The notes: generated by a model not told the origin, from the letters alone. A stretch of 53,938 nucleotides of DNA from Candidatus Segatella caccae (GCA_900556395.1 USOQ01000003.1:1-53938), one strand, 5' to 3'; positions 41,668 through 50,214 are shown, counted from the stretch's first letter. Made by a program: numbers and translations.

Positions 41668-42942
41668 TTATTTACGTACGATGGTCTGAGCACGATCAGG
41701 ACCAATAGAGATGATACCAATACGTGTCTCGAGAAAATCCTCAACAAAGGCTACATAATCCTTGAACTCCTGTGGGAACTCATCCTCAGAGGTAAACTTT
41801 GTCATATCCGTGTTCCAACCTTTAAACTCCTTGTATACAGGCTCAACATCGTCAATCTCGTATGGGAAGTCGGTTGTTACAGTGCCATCCTTCAACTTAT
41901 AAGCCACACAAGCCTTGATGGTTTCGAAACTGTCGAGCACGTCGCTCTTCATCATAATCAGCTCGGTAACACCATTCACCATAACAGAATATTTCAACTG
42001 TACCAAGTCGCACCAGCCACAGCGACGCTCACGACCGGTTACAGCACCATACTCATGACCCAAATCACGAATCTTGGCACCAGTCTCATCGAAGAGTTCT
42101 GTAGGGAAAGGACCTGCACCCACACGAGTACAATATGCCTTCATGATACCATAGACATTACCAATCTTGTTAGGTCCGATACCCAAACCTATACAAGCAC
42201 CAGCACAGATGGTGTTAGAAGAAGTAACAAAAGGATAAGAACCAAAGTCTACGTCAAGCATAGTTCCCTGAGCACCCTCGCAAAGAATATTCTTGCCTGA
42301 ACGCAACACCTTGTTGATTTCCACCTCACTATCTACGATACGGAACTGCTTAAGGTATTCGACGCCCTCCATCCAAGTCTTTTCTACGTCAGTGATATCG
42401 AAGTCGGTATAACCAAGAGATGCGATCTGCTTAAGATGCAAAGCCTTATGTGCTTCATACTTAGCCTCAAAGTTTTCCAAGATATCACCTACACGCAAAC
42501 CAGTACGGCTCACCTTGTCGGTATAAGTTGGCCCTATACCCTTACCAGTAGTTCCTACCTTGTTCTTACCCTTAGAAGCTTCAATGGCAGCGTCGAGCAC
42601 ACGATGAGTAGGCATAATGAGATGGGCTTTCTTAGAAATGAAAAGACGACTCTTCAAGTCGTGACCGCTTTTTTCAAGATCTTTGGCCTCCAGCATAAAA
42701 AGGTCGGGAGCCAATACCACACCATTACCAATGATGTTTACCTTGCCACCCTGGAAAATTCCTGATGGGATGGAGCGGAGAACATACTTCTGTCCTTCAA
42801 ACTCTAAAGTATGACCAGCGTTGGGACCTCCCTGAAAACGCGCAATGACATCATACTTAGGGGTCAATACGTCAACCACCTTTCCTTTACCTTCATCGCC
42901 CCACTGCAAACCGAGCAGGACATCTACTTTACCTGTGTTCAT
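41668..42942 (-). CDS. purA: Adenylosuccinate synthetase
   Basis: Joins IMP and aspartate using GTP, the first step from IMP to AMP. The 424-residue protein has the GTP-binding WGDEGKGK near the N-terminus, GPNAGHT, the VGTTGKGIGPTYTDK block and SYPFVTSSNT in the middle, and RCGWCDLVQLK later. ATG 42942 gives MNTGKVDVLLGLQWGDEGKGK, the expected start; an earlier TTG at 42963 is less likely. It follows the Fur-family gene by 87 nt and precedes hisS, so these three may be co-transcribed. Confidence 0.96.
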   Translation of the reverse strand: MNTGKVDVLLGLQWGDEGKGKVVDVLTPKYDVIARFQGGPNAGHTLEFEGQKYVLRSIPSGIFQGGKVNIIGNGVVLAPDLFMLEAKDLEKSGHDLKSRLFISKKAHLIMPTHRVLDAAIEASKGKNKVGTTGKGIGPTYTDKVSRTGLRVGDILENFEAKYEAHKALHLKQIASLGYTDFDITDVEKTWMEGVEYLKQFRIVDSEVEINKVLRSGKNILCEGAQGTMLDVDFGSYPFVTSSNTICAGACIGLGIGPNKIGNVYGIMKAYCTRVGAGPFPTELFDETGAKIRDLGHEYGAVTGRERRCGWCDLVQLKYSVMVNGVTELIMMKSDVLDSFETIKACVAYKLKDGTVTTDFPYEIDDVEPVYKEFKGWNTDMTKFTSEDEFPQEFKDYVAFVEDFLETRIGIISIGPDRAQTIVRK

Positions 42943-43029
42943 TTTTATATTGTTTTTATTCAAGTTTCTTAAAAAGTTGTTATTACAACAAAGACCATAG
43001 CCAACCTGTAGTTATGCCGCTCTTGTCCG

Positions 43030-43485
43030 CTACTGGCGCTTTTTCTGACAGGACTGGCATGAAGCACACAATCCATAAATGTAGAGCGCGAACTCATCAC
43101 AATGGAAATTATGCAACTGTGTGTTACTGATAGCCATAGTGACGAGAGGAGCATCAATATCTGTCACTGCGCCACATGCCGTACACACCTGATGTACATG
43201 GTTTTCTCGTCCTAAGGACGCTTCGTACTTGGTTCCTTGTGCAAGTCCATGCCGTACCACAAGTCTCAGTTCCACGAATAGATGTATCGTGTTGTAGAGT
43301 GTAGCACGGCTTACACGAAAACCGTTATGAATTAAATACTCACCCAATTCTTCGAGCGTGAAATGCTTGTCAATGCTATACACAGCATCAAGTATGGCAT
43401 AACGCTCTGGGGTTTTGCGATGCTGACAGGCCTCCAGATATTCGTCTAAGACCTTCTTCACCTTCGCCTTTACGTCGTCTGTCAT
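43030..43485 (-). CDS. Fur/PerR-family metal- or peroxide-responsive repressor
   Basis: A 151-residue regulator with an N-terminal winged helix (TPERYAILDAVYSIDKHFTLEELGEYL, RVSRATLYNTIHLFVEL) and a C-terminal metal domain. Zinc cysteine pairs are C101/C104 and C140/C143, and the HVH at 97-99 and later histidines give regulatory-metal ligands. Whether it senses iron, zinc or peroxide cannot be read safely, so no symbol is given. It has its own good promoter and lies upstream of purA and hisS, which is not usual for Fur targets and probably reflects position only. Confidence 0.9.
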   Translation of the reverse strand: MTDDVKAKVKKVLDEYLEACQHRKTPERYAILDAVYSIDKHFTLEELGEYLIHNGFRVSRATLYNTIHLFVELRLVVRHGLAQGTKYEASLGRENHVHQVCTACGAVTDIDAPLVTMAISNTQLHNFHCDEFALYIYGLCASCQSCQKKRQ

Positions 43486-43511
43486 AATTCTTGTTAGTTA
43501 CATAAAACGCA

Positions 43512-43543
43512 CAAAGATACTTATTATTTACGACATAGAGCAA
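43512..43543 (-). promoter_or_regulatory. Promoter of the Fur-family gene
   Basis: On the minus strand TTG (43541-43543) and TATCTTTG (43512-43519) are 21 nt apart; the leader is about 20 nt. Confidence 0.7.
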
Positions 43544-43649
43544 TAACTTATTTTAAAAAATGTAAATTACTAAAGTTTCGCATAGAGGAAAGACACCTGA
43601 TGTTCAAATAGTAAAACTATCGCTTCTCTTTTACCACATCAAACTTCTT

Positions 43650-44291
43650 TCATTTACTTAAGTCATTCTTATCCATAGTAACGGATAACTTAATCAATTC
43701 CTCATAAATGCGCTGTACTGGCAAACCCATCACATTGAAGTAACTACCCTTTAGTCCCACACAACCCACATAGCCAATCCACTCTTGAATGCCATAAGCT
43801 CCCGCCTTATCAAAGGGTTTGTAATGACTGACATAATACTGAATCTCTTGCTCACTGAGCGACTTGAAACTCACCTCTGTCACCACCGAAAACTGACGTT
43901 GCTGTTCACGAGTGGTAAGACAGACGCCTGTCACAACATGATGGGTCTTGCCACTGAGCATACGAAGCATGCGATGAGCCTCCTCTGCATCGTGTGGCTT
44001 ACCCAATATAACACCTTGACATTCCTGATCATTCAGATAACCTTCAGTAGGAGCAATAACTACTGTATCAGCAGTGAGAATAAGGAGATTACCATCGCTT
44101 TCTTGAAGCATAGAACGATAAACAGATGCTTTCTTACAAGCAATATACTGCGCTGTATCATAAGGATTTAGCGTAGAAGGATAAGACTCATCTACACCTT
44201 CCAGCACCTTTACCTCGAAAGGCAGGTCAAGACCAGCCAACAATTCTTTACGGCGAGGCGAATTGCTCGCCAATATAATTTTATACTTCAT
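43650..44291 (-). CDS. maf: Maf-like nucleotide pyrophosphatase
   Basis: A house-cleaning phosphatase that hydrolyses noncanonical or modified nucleoside triphosphates, and in some species dTTP/UTP. From ATG 44291 the protein is 213 residues. It has the Maf signature MKYKIILASNSPRRKELLAGL at the N-terminus, LTADTVV, and GKPHDAEEAHRMLRMLSGKTHHVVTGVCL. A longer in-frame start at 44318 would overlap kdsC by 7 nt and is also possible. It is the third gene of a minus-strand operon with kdsC and the DUF2520 gene. Confidence 0.92.
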   Translation of the reverse strand: MKYKIILASNSPRRKELLAGLDLPFEVKVLEGVDESYPSTLNPYDTAQYIACKKASVYRSMLQESDGNLLILTADTVVIAPTEGYLNDQECQGVILGKPHDAEEAHRMLRMLSGKTHHVVTGVCLTTREQQRQFSVVTEVSFKSLSEQEIQYYVSHYKPFDKAGAYGIQEWIGYVGCVGLKGSYFNVMGLPVQRIYEELIKLSVTMDKNDLSK

Positions 44292-44311
44292 CGTCTCTTG
44301 TCTTGTTTTCT

Positions 44312-44830
44312 TTACCATCCGAAGGCCTTAGCATCTGCAAGCCATAGGTTCTGTGCACGCAACACTTGTTCTATGACATCACGGCCTACGCCCTCGCCTC
44401 CCTTGCGAGAAGAAACATAAGTTGCAATACGTTTGATATCAGAGCAGGCATCTGCAGGACAACAGGGACAACCACAACATTTCATGATTTCATAATCAGG
44501 AACGTCATCACCGACATAGATTACCTCTTCATCCTGCAAGCCGTAGTTAGCCAAAAACGCATGGTAGGTAGTTAGCTTGACAGCACAGCCCATATAAATA
44601 TCTTCCACGCCGAGTCCTTGATAGCGTTTACGTACTGCCTCGGTTGTCCCACCTGTGATGATAGCGATACGCAACCCCAACTTTTGCGCCAGCTGGATGG
44701 CATAACCATCCTGTATGTTGACCGTACGCAAAGGTTCGCCATCAGAAGACAGCGTAATGGTCTGTCGGGAAAGTACTCCATCAACATCAAAAATCACAGT
44801 TTTTATCTTTGTTAAATCGTAATTGATCAT
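44312..44830 (-). CDS. kdsC: 3-deoxy-D-manno-octulosonate 8-phosphate phosphatase (HAD, KdsC-like)
   Basis: Removes the phosphate from KDO 8-phosphate for lipopolysaccharide synthesis. From ATG 44830 it has 172 residues, a typical KdsC size. HAD motif I is FDVDGVLS (D15 and D17), motif II IAIITGG, and VGDDVPDYEIM is the later metal motif. A cysteine-rich stretch CCGCPCCPADAC (about 120-132) is notable. A GTG start at 44851 would overlap the previous gene stop, but the conserved start MINYDLTKIK favours ATG 44830. Confidence 0.9.
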   Translation of the reverse strand: MINYDLTKIKTVIFDVDGVLSRQTITLSSDGEPLRTVNIQDGYAIQLAQKLGLRIAIITGGTTEAVRKRYQGLGVEDIYMGCAVKLTTYHAFLANYGLQDEEVIYVGDDVPDYEIMKCCGCPCCPADACSDIKRIATYVSSRKGGEGVGRDVIEQVLRAQNLWLADAKAFGW

Positions 44831-44847
44831 AATACCAATATTTCTCG

Positions 44848-45633
44848 TCACTCAGTTTTATTTTCTTCACTCATTCGATGTATATTCATACTCATACGCT
44901 CGTAAACATCCTTCAACAACGGATTATCACGCAACAGGGCAGATTGGGCGCGAATCACATTCTGATCATAACGCACAGCAGGACCTGTCTGAGCTTCGAG
45001 TGGTGTGAGCACATGCACCTTGCGAGCCGTCTCGTCTATGAGCGGAAGCATGACATCAAAAGGAATACCATGTTTCTGCAAAATATCATAGCTTACTGCA
45101 TAACAATGGTTTACAAAGTTACAGGCAAAAACTGCAGAGAGATGCAGATACTTTCTATCTTCACTCGAAAGCTCATACACTCGCTCGCTAACGCTATGAG
45201 CTAACCCCATCACAACGTCATGAGCATAGTCATCATTAGCCTCAACAAAACAAGGTATGTCATGGAAAGAAACTATTTTCTCTTTGGAAAACGACTGCAT
45301 GGGATAAAAGACTCCGTAATGGAGTGCCATGCCTGCAAAGACATCCATACTCACCGAACCTGCAGTATGAAGAAAGACTTTAGAACCCCTACCTGTACAA
45401 AGTCCCTGAACCAAATCGGGTAACACACTGTCTTTCACTGATATAATATACACATCGGCATCAGTGCGCACCTTATCTATCTCGGTAACAGGAGCCCCTC
45501 CAGCAAGCGTTGCCAAAGCACTTGCCGACTCTATTGTTCGACTATAAACCTGCAGAATATCATGTCCTGCTTCTAAAAGAGCCTGCCCCAAATTAGTGGC
45601 TAATCGACCGGCTCCAATCAATATTACTTTCAT
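44848..45633 (-). CDS. Rossmann-fold DUF2520 protein
   Basis: A 261-residue oxidoreductase-like protein. The N-terminal nucleotide-binding motif is GAGRLATNLGQAL, followed by an F420/6-phosphogluconate-dehydrogenase-like Rossmann core with TDADVYIISVKDS and FLHTAGSVSMDVF. The C-terminal domain is DUF2520 (YAVSYDILQKHGIPFDVMLPLIDETA). Its substrate is not known. It is the first gene of the operon with kdsC and maf, and its ATG is only 7 nt after a -7 box. Confidence 0.85.
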   Translation of the reverse strand: MKVILIGAGRLATNLGQALLEAGHDILQVYSRTIESASALATLAGGAPVTEIDKVRTDADVYIISVKDSVLPDLVQGLCTGRGSKVFLHTAGSVSMDVFAGMALHYGVFYPMQSFSKEKIVSFHDIPCFVEANDDYAHDVVMGLAHSVSERVYELSSEDRKYLHLSAVFACNFVNHCYAVSYDILQKHGIPFDVMLPLIDETARKVHVLTPLEAQTGPAVRYDQNVIRAQSALLRDNPLLKDVYERMSMNIHRMSEENKTE

Positions 45634-45640
45634 AATAGTG

Positions 45641-45648
45641 CAAAAATA
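45641..45648 (-). promoter_or_regulatory. -7 box of the DUF2520-kdsC-maf operon, possibly leaderless
   Basis: The minus strand reads TATTTTTG, ending 7 nt before ATG 45633. It overlaps the region of the divergent promoter at 45680-45710. Confidence 0.55.
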
Positions 45649-45679
45649 CTAAAAAGATGGGACATGAGAAGCAAGAGTC

Positions 45680-45710
45680 TTGCTTTTTTAAAAATAATTT
45701 ATTATTTTTG
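45680..45710 (+). promoter_or_regulatory. Promoter of the FemAB/GNAT-like gene, possibly leaderless
   Basis: TTG (45680-45682) and TATTTTTG (45703-45710) are 20 nt apart. The in-frame GTG at 45715 is 4 nt further on; the earlier in-frame ATG 45664 lies upstream of this promoter. Confidence 0.65.
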
Positions 45711-45714
45711 CGAT

Positions 45715-46695
45715 GTGAACGAATGTTGTATTCATATTTATACGAAATCGAAAGACTTACCTCCACTTCTCGAAGGTAATTTCTTTCATAGCCGAGAGTT
45801 GTTCCTCATCTACGAACAAACCCCTGGCTGCAAACCTTTCATGATTGTAGCTTCAGACCTACAAAACAATACTTTGGCACAGCTACTTGTGGCTGTCAAC
45901 AGAAAAGGCAACTGGCTTCCACCTTTTATATATACGCACGCACACGCACACGAGGAAGGTATCTATGCTGAAGAAAAAGACAAGGAACTGCTATTTCGGC
46001 AAATGCTTCAAGCCATCACACATAGGCTCGATCGCCGTATGTGCCTCTACATCGAACTTTCGGGTGTAAGAAAGAAAATGTTTGGCTATAAGTCATTTCG
46101 TAATGCTGGTTACTTCCCCATCACCTGGCAAGAAGTTCACAACTCGCTCCATAGTAAAGATCCCCAAGAGAGACTTTCCGCAAAAACAATACAACGGATA
46201 CAAAGAATAAAAAACAAAGGTGTCATAACACGCCCTGTTGATAGTCCACAAGACATCCACCATTTTCATCGATTGCTGAAACACTACTATCGCTTCAAAC
46301 CGCGTCGCCACATCCCCAACGAGCGCTACTTCCAGCAAATGGCAAAGAGCCAACATACCAAGTTTTTCCTTACCTATTATGGAGAGAAGATCATTGGAGG
46401 ATGTGCCTGCGTCTTCTCGAATGGAAATACATACCTATGGTATTTGGCAGCTAAACGTAAGACCTACCCTATGCTTCACCCTGACCTCATGACCGTATGG
46501 CATGCCATTGAGTATGCACACGAGCACAACTACGCCCACATCTATTTTATGGACGTCGGCCTACCTTGGTATAGAAATCCATTCCGTGAATTTATACTTA
46601 GTTTTGGCGGAAAACCCGTAACTAAGTACAGATGGTTTCGCTTTTATAGTCACAGTATCAACAAAATTCTATCGTGGCTTTACAAAAACAAATAA
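45715..46695 (+). CDS. FemAB/GNAT-like acyltransferase
   Basis: A protein of about 326 residues from GTG 45715, or 343 if it started at ATG 45664. The GTG start is preferred because a full promoter lies between them. The C-terminal half has the acetyltransferase-like pattern of FemAB/peptidoglycan interpeptide bridge enzymes: HYYRFKPRRHIPNERYF, FFLTYYGEKIIGGCACVF, NTYLWYLAAKRKT, and AIEYAHEHNYAHIYFMDVGLPWYRNPFREF. Substrate and donor are unknown; a wall- or lipid-modifying acyl transfer is inferred. It is monocistronic and converges on the TetR gene. Confidence 0.75.
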   Translation: MNECCIHIYTKSKDLPPLLEGNFFHSRELFLIYEQTPGCKPFMIVASDLQNNTLAQLLVAVNRKGNWLPPFIYTHAHAHEEGIYAEEKDKELLFRQMLQAITHRLDRRMCLYIELSGVRKKMFGYKSFRNAGYFPITWQEVHNSLHSKDPQERLSAKTIQRIQRIKNKGVITRPVDSPQDIHHFHRLLKHYYRFKPRRHIPNERYFQQMAKSQHTKFFLTYYGEKIIGGCACVFSNGNTYLWYLAAKRKTYPMLHPDLMTVWHAIEYAHEHNYAHIYFMDVGLPWYRNPFREFILSFGGKPVTKYRWFRFYSHSINKILSWLYKNK

Positions 46696-46702
46696 TAGAA
46701 AG

Positions 46703-47329
46703 CTATTCCATCTCGTGCCCCATACCCTTGTTGAGCAGTTCAAGGCCACGCTCTGTACAGATGCCACGCACTATGACCATAAAGAAATTGTCAAAGATGG
46801 TCTGCATGGAATATTTGCGATATAGCTGCAGATGCATAATCTCATTCATTGTTATATGACCTACATCGGAGATAAAAGAATAGTCTATATCACTACGAAA
46901 CAGTCCTTCTTTCACGCCACACTCATAAAAGCGCATTCTGTCTTCCACCTCATGTTCACGAACAGAGTTTAAATAAGCCACTACACGGGGCAAATGCTGT
47001 ATCTCTTCATAATACTTCACACCCACTTGCTCGTTAAGTTCCATCTGCACACGATAAAAATAACAAATGATATCGATAACATTATGATTATTCTGAGAAG
47101 CAAAACGATCGAGCATACAGCGAAGCTCCTCATTCTGGGCTCTAATACCCGCTAATAGCAGTTCCTCTTTGTCACCGAAAATCTCATAAACGGTACGTTT
47201 CGATACATGTAATCCACGAGAAATCTCGTCCATTTTCACGGCTTTAATTCCTCGCTGATGAAACTCATCCATGGCATATTCGATGATTTTGCTTTTCAAT
47301 TCTCGTCTATAATCATTTGTAATGTTCAT
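46703..47329 (-). CDS. TetR-family transcription regulator
   Basis: A 208-residue regulator with an N-terminal TetR helix-turn-helix (IIEYAMDEFHQRGIKAVKMDEISRGLHVSKRTVYEIFGDKEELL) and an all-helical ligand domain with no recognised subfamily. It is divergent from the malic enzyme gene with about 180 nt between the start codons and may regulate it or itself. Its stop is only 7 nt from the end of the acyltransferase gene, with which it converges. Confidence 0.9.
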   Translation of the reverse strand: MNITNDYRRELKSKIIEYAMDEFHQRGIKAVKMDEISRGLHVSKRTVYEIFGDKEELLLAGIRAQNEELRCMLDRFASQNNHNVIDIICYFYRVQMELNEQVGVKYYEEIQHLPRVVAYLNSVREHEVEDRMRFYECGVKEGLFRSDIDYSFISDVGHITMNEIMHLQLYRKYSMQTIFDNFFMVIVRGICTERGLELLNKGMGHEME

Positions 47330-47373
47330 TGCTGTAATGGAATATTTCTTTTTTTGATTCGATTTTTTCTTCG

Positions 47374-47381
47374 CAAAGTTA
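47374..47381 (-). promoter_or_regulatory. -7 box of the TetR gene
   Basis: The minus strand reads TAACTTTG. The leader to ATG 47329 is about 37 nt; no clear -33 was seen. Confidence 0.5.
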
Positions 47382-47425
47382 CAAAAAAAATCAAAAAAAC
47401 CTACGATTATTCATTGGTTTTTTAT

Positions 47426-47459
47426 TACCTTTGCACAAAAAATATAAGATTGTGCACAA
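47426..47459 (+). promoter_or_regulatory. maeB promoter -7 box and operator-like dyad
   Basis: TACCTTTG (47426-47433) is the -7 box. Just downstream TGCACAA (47432-47438) pairs with TTGTGCA (47450-47456), and TTGTGCACAA (47450-47459) is a perfect 10-bp palindrome, a position where a bound repressor would block transcription. Confidence 0.5.
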
Positions 47460-47507
47460 AAAGCATAATTATTGAAAGAATATAAAACTTTAAACCAATA
47501 TATTATT

Positions 47508-49799
47508 ATGGTAAAAATTTCAAAAGAGGCAGCTCTCGCCTATCACGAGAACAACCGACCTGGCAAGATTGAGGTAAAGCCTACCAAGCCCTATCACACA
47601 CAAACCGACTTGAGTTTGGCATACTCACCAGGTGTAGCTTATCCCTGTTTGGAAATACAACAAGACCCCGACTCTGTATATAAGTATACCGACAAGGGCA
47701 ACCTGGTGGCTGTTATCAGTAACGGTACAGCCGTATTAGGACTTGGCGACATCGGCGCCATGAGCGGCAAACCCGTTATGGAGGGAAAAGGCTTACTCTT
47801 TAAGATTTATGGTGGAATTGACGTGTTCGATATCGAAATAGCAGAGAAAGACCCAGAGAAATTCTGCGATGCCGTAGAGAAGATAGCTCCTACATTCGGC
47901 GGTATCAACCTTGAGGACATCAAGGCACCACAATGTTTCTATATCGAAGAAAGACTGAAGCGCACACTCGACATCCCAGTAATGCACGACGACCAGCACG
48001 GAACAGCCATCATTTCGGCTGCCGGTCTGAAGAACGCCCTCGAGGTGGCAGGCAAGAACATTGCCGACGTCAAGATTGTAGTCAACGGAGCTGGTGCTGC
48101 AGCCATCAGCTGTACCAAGCTTTACGTAGCCTTGGGTGCACAGGTGAAGAATATCGTAATGCTCGACTCTAAGGGCGTCATTACCAGCGATCGCGAGAAT
48201 CTGACCGAGCAGAAGAAACTCTTCGCTACAGATCGCCGCGATGTTCACACACTCGAAGAGGCTGTAAAGGGTGCTGATGTCTTTGTAGGTCTGAGCAAGG
48301 GCAACGTGCTTTCACAGGACATGATTCGTTCTATGGCAGACTCTCCTATTGTCTTCGCACTCGCCAACCCTGTACCTGAAATCAGCTACGAGGACGCTAT
48401 GGCAAGTCGTCCCGATGTTCTCATGTCAACAGGCCGTAGCGACTATCCTAACCAGATTAACAACGTAATCGGTTTCCCATATATCTTCCGTGGTGCTCTT
48501 GACGTTCACGCACGTGCCATCAACGAAGAGATGAAGATGGCTGCTGTCCATGCCATTGCCGACCTGGCTAAGCAGCCTGTTCCTGATGTGGTAAATGACG
48601 TTTACCACGTTAACGATTTGACATTCGGTCCGAAATACTTCATCCCAAAACCTGTAGACCCACGCCTCATCACAGAAGTGAGTGCTGCTGTAGCAAAGGC
48701 AGCTATGGAGAGTGGAGTGGCTCGCACACCTATCACCGATTGGGAGGACTATAAGCAGCGCCTTCGCGAGCTCTTAGGACAAGAGACCAAGCTAACTCGT
48801 AAGCTGCACGACACTGCGCGTCTGCACCCACAGCGCGTCGTATTTGCAGAAGGCGGTAACCCCACCATGCTGAAGGCTGCCGTACAGGCCAAAGCCGAAG
48901 GCATCTGCCAGCCTATCCTCTTGGGCAACCCCGACCGTCTGAATCGTGTTGCCTCTCGCCTGAAACTCGACCTCAGCAATATCGAAATTATCGACATGAG
49001 AGCTGACAATGAGCAGGGTCGACGCGCTACATTCGCTAAGCATCTCGCAGAGAAGCGTGCTCGCGAGGGTTATACCTTCGAAGAGGCATACGATAAGATG
49101 TATGAGCGCAACTACTTCGGTATGTCATTGGTGGAACATGGTGATGCTGACGCATTCATCACAGGTCTCTACACCAAATACTCTAACACCATTAAGGTGG
49201 CTAAAGAGGTTATTGGTATACGTCCTGAGTTCAAGACATTCGGCACTATGCATATCCTCAACACACAGAAGGGCGTGTACTACATCGCTGATACATTGAT
49301 CAATCGTCACCCTGACGAGGATGTACTTACCGACATCGCTAAATTATCGGCTCACACCGTGAAGTTCTTTAACGAAGACCCTGTTATCGCCATGTTGAGC
49401 TATTCTAACTTCGGCACTGATGCTGCAGGTTCACCTGTGAAAGTACATAAAGCCGTGGCAGAAATGCAAAAGATATATCCAGACCTCGCCATCGATGGTG
49501 AGATGCAAGTCAACTATGCACTTAACAAGCAGTTGCGAGACGAGAAATATCCTTTCTCACGCCTCAAAGGTAAGGATGTCAACACCTTGGTATTCCCCAA
49601 CTTGAGCAGCGCCAATAGTTCGTATAAACTTCTCCAGGCTCTTAACCCTGAAGCTGAGATTATTGGCCCTATCCAGATGGGACTCAACAAGCCTATCCAC
49701 TTTACCGACTCAGAAGGTAGTGTACAGGATATCGTCAACATTACTGCTGTTGCTGTTATCGATGCTTACGTAGAGAAAATCAAAAACAACAAGCAGTAA
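47508..49799 (+). CDS. maeB: NADP-dependent malic enzyme with phosphotransacetylase-like domain
   Basis: Oxidatively decarboxylates malate to pyruvate and makes NADPH. The 763-residue protein has the two-domain MaeB plan: a malic-enzyme domain (about 1-425; SLAYSPGVAYPCLEI, DDQHGTA and the nucleotide motif NGAGAAAISC) and a C-terminal phosphotransacetylase-like domain (about 430-763; RVVFAEGGNPTMLKA, then LNPEAEIIGPIQMGLNKP). The C-terminal domain is usually regulatory (acetyl-CoA sensing) rather than catalytic. ATG 47508 gives MVKISKEAALAYHEN, the expected start, rather than the in-frame start at 47472. Confidence 0.94.
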   Translation: MVKISKEAALAYHENNRPGKIEVKPTKPYHTQTDLSLAYSPGVAYPCLEIQQDPDSVYKYTDKGNLVAVISNGTAVLGLGDIGAMSGKPVMEGKGLLFKIYGGIDVFDIEIAEKDPEKFCDAVEKIAPTFGGINLEDIKAPQCFYIEERLKRTLDIPVMHDDQHGTAIISAAGLKNALEVAGKNIADVKIVVNGAGAAAISCTKLYVALGAQVKNIVMLDSKGVITSDRENLTEQKKLFATDRRDVHTLEEAVKGADVFVGLSKGNVLSQDMIRSMADSPIVFALANPVPEISYEDAMASRPDVLMSTGRSDYPNQINNVIGFPYIFRGALDVHARAINEEMKMAAVHAIADLAKQPVPDVVNDVYHVNDLTFGPKYFIPKPVDPRLITEVSAAVAKAAMESGVARTPITDWEDYKQRLRELLGQETKLTRKLHDTARLHPQRVVFAEGGNPTMLKAAVQAKAEGICQPILLGNPDRLNRVASRLKLDLSNIEIIDMRADNEQGRRATFAKHLAEKRAREGYTFEEAYDKMYERNYFGMSLVEHGDADAFITGLYTKYSNTIKVAKEVIGIRPEFKTFGTMHILNTQKGVYYIADTLINRHPDEDVLTDIAKLSAHTVKFFNEDPVIAMLSYSNFGTDAAGSPVKVHKAVAEMQKIYPDLAIDGEMQVNYALNKQLRDEKYPFSRLKGKDVNTLVFPNLSSANSSYKLLQALNPEAEIIGPIQMGLNKPIHFTDSEGSVQDIVNITAVAVIDAYVEKIKNNKQ

Positions 49800-49842
49800 T
49801 TTGATAGCTATCAGTTAGGAAATTAGTCATTCTAATACATTC

Positions 49843-49881
49843 AAGTGCAAAAATCGTTTATCACGATTTTTGCACTTTTTT
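49843..49881 (+). terminator. Terminator of maeB
   Basis: AAGTGCAAAAATCGT (49843-49857) and its inverted copy (49863-49877) form a 15-bp perfect stem with a 5-nt loop, ending in a run of T. Confidence 0.88.
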
Positions 49882-50037
49882 ATCCTACTATCAATTGTTG
49901 ATTTCACAACAATATGCTTCATTATCTTTGAAAAGGTTATCACTTTCAACCTAAAAGTTACCTCCTTAAAAAATACAAAAAGTAGTAAAATGTAAACGAT
50001 TGCGCAAATTTTAAAGTTAATATCCGTTAAGTTTTTA

Positions 50038-50057
50038 TTCTGTGCGCCCACACAGAA
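50038..50057. promoter_or_regulatory. Small dyad upstream of the sRNA promoter
   Basis: TTCTGTG (50038-50044) and CACAGAA (50051-50057) are inverted with a 6-nt loop, 30 nt before the -33 box at 50087. It could be an activator site or part of the upstream spacer; nothing else is seen at 49882-50086. Confidence 0.3.
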
Positions 50058-50086
50058 CAACTACCTAAAAATTAACAAGGAAAATA

Positions 50087-50118
50087 TTTGGTCGTATCAA
50101 AAAAAGACTGTATCTTTG
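50087..50118 (+). promoter_or_regulatory. Strong promoter of a candidate small RNA
   Basis: TTTG (50087-50090) and TATCTTTG (50111-50118) are exactly 20 nt apart, the best promoter match in the window, although the nearest gene begins 384 nt downstream and a terminator-like hairpin lies about 60 nt further on. Confidence 0.75.
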
Positions 50119-50124
50119 TCATCG

Positions 50125-50214
50125 TTATCCTGAAAACAATCTTTTTACCTTAAAAGGAACTAATACCTATTGAAGATTTGGAGCGGTAGCCTGTGAAGGT
50201 CATCGCTTTTTTTT
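50125..50214 (+). ncRNA. Candidate small RNA or attenuator, about 90 nt
   Basis: A consensus promoter (50087-50118) is followed at 50182-50207 by a hairpin (AGCGGTAGCCT/AGGTCATCGCT, with two imperfect pairs and a GTGA loop) and then a run of eight T residues. A transcript starting near 50125 and ending near 50214 would be about 90 nt. There is no sensible reading frame. CCTTAA/AAGG near 50150-50160 gives a weak internal fold. It could be an attenuated leader instead, but the two further promoters before pabB make an independent sRNA more likely. No Rfam family was recognised with confidence. Confidence 0.5.
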
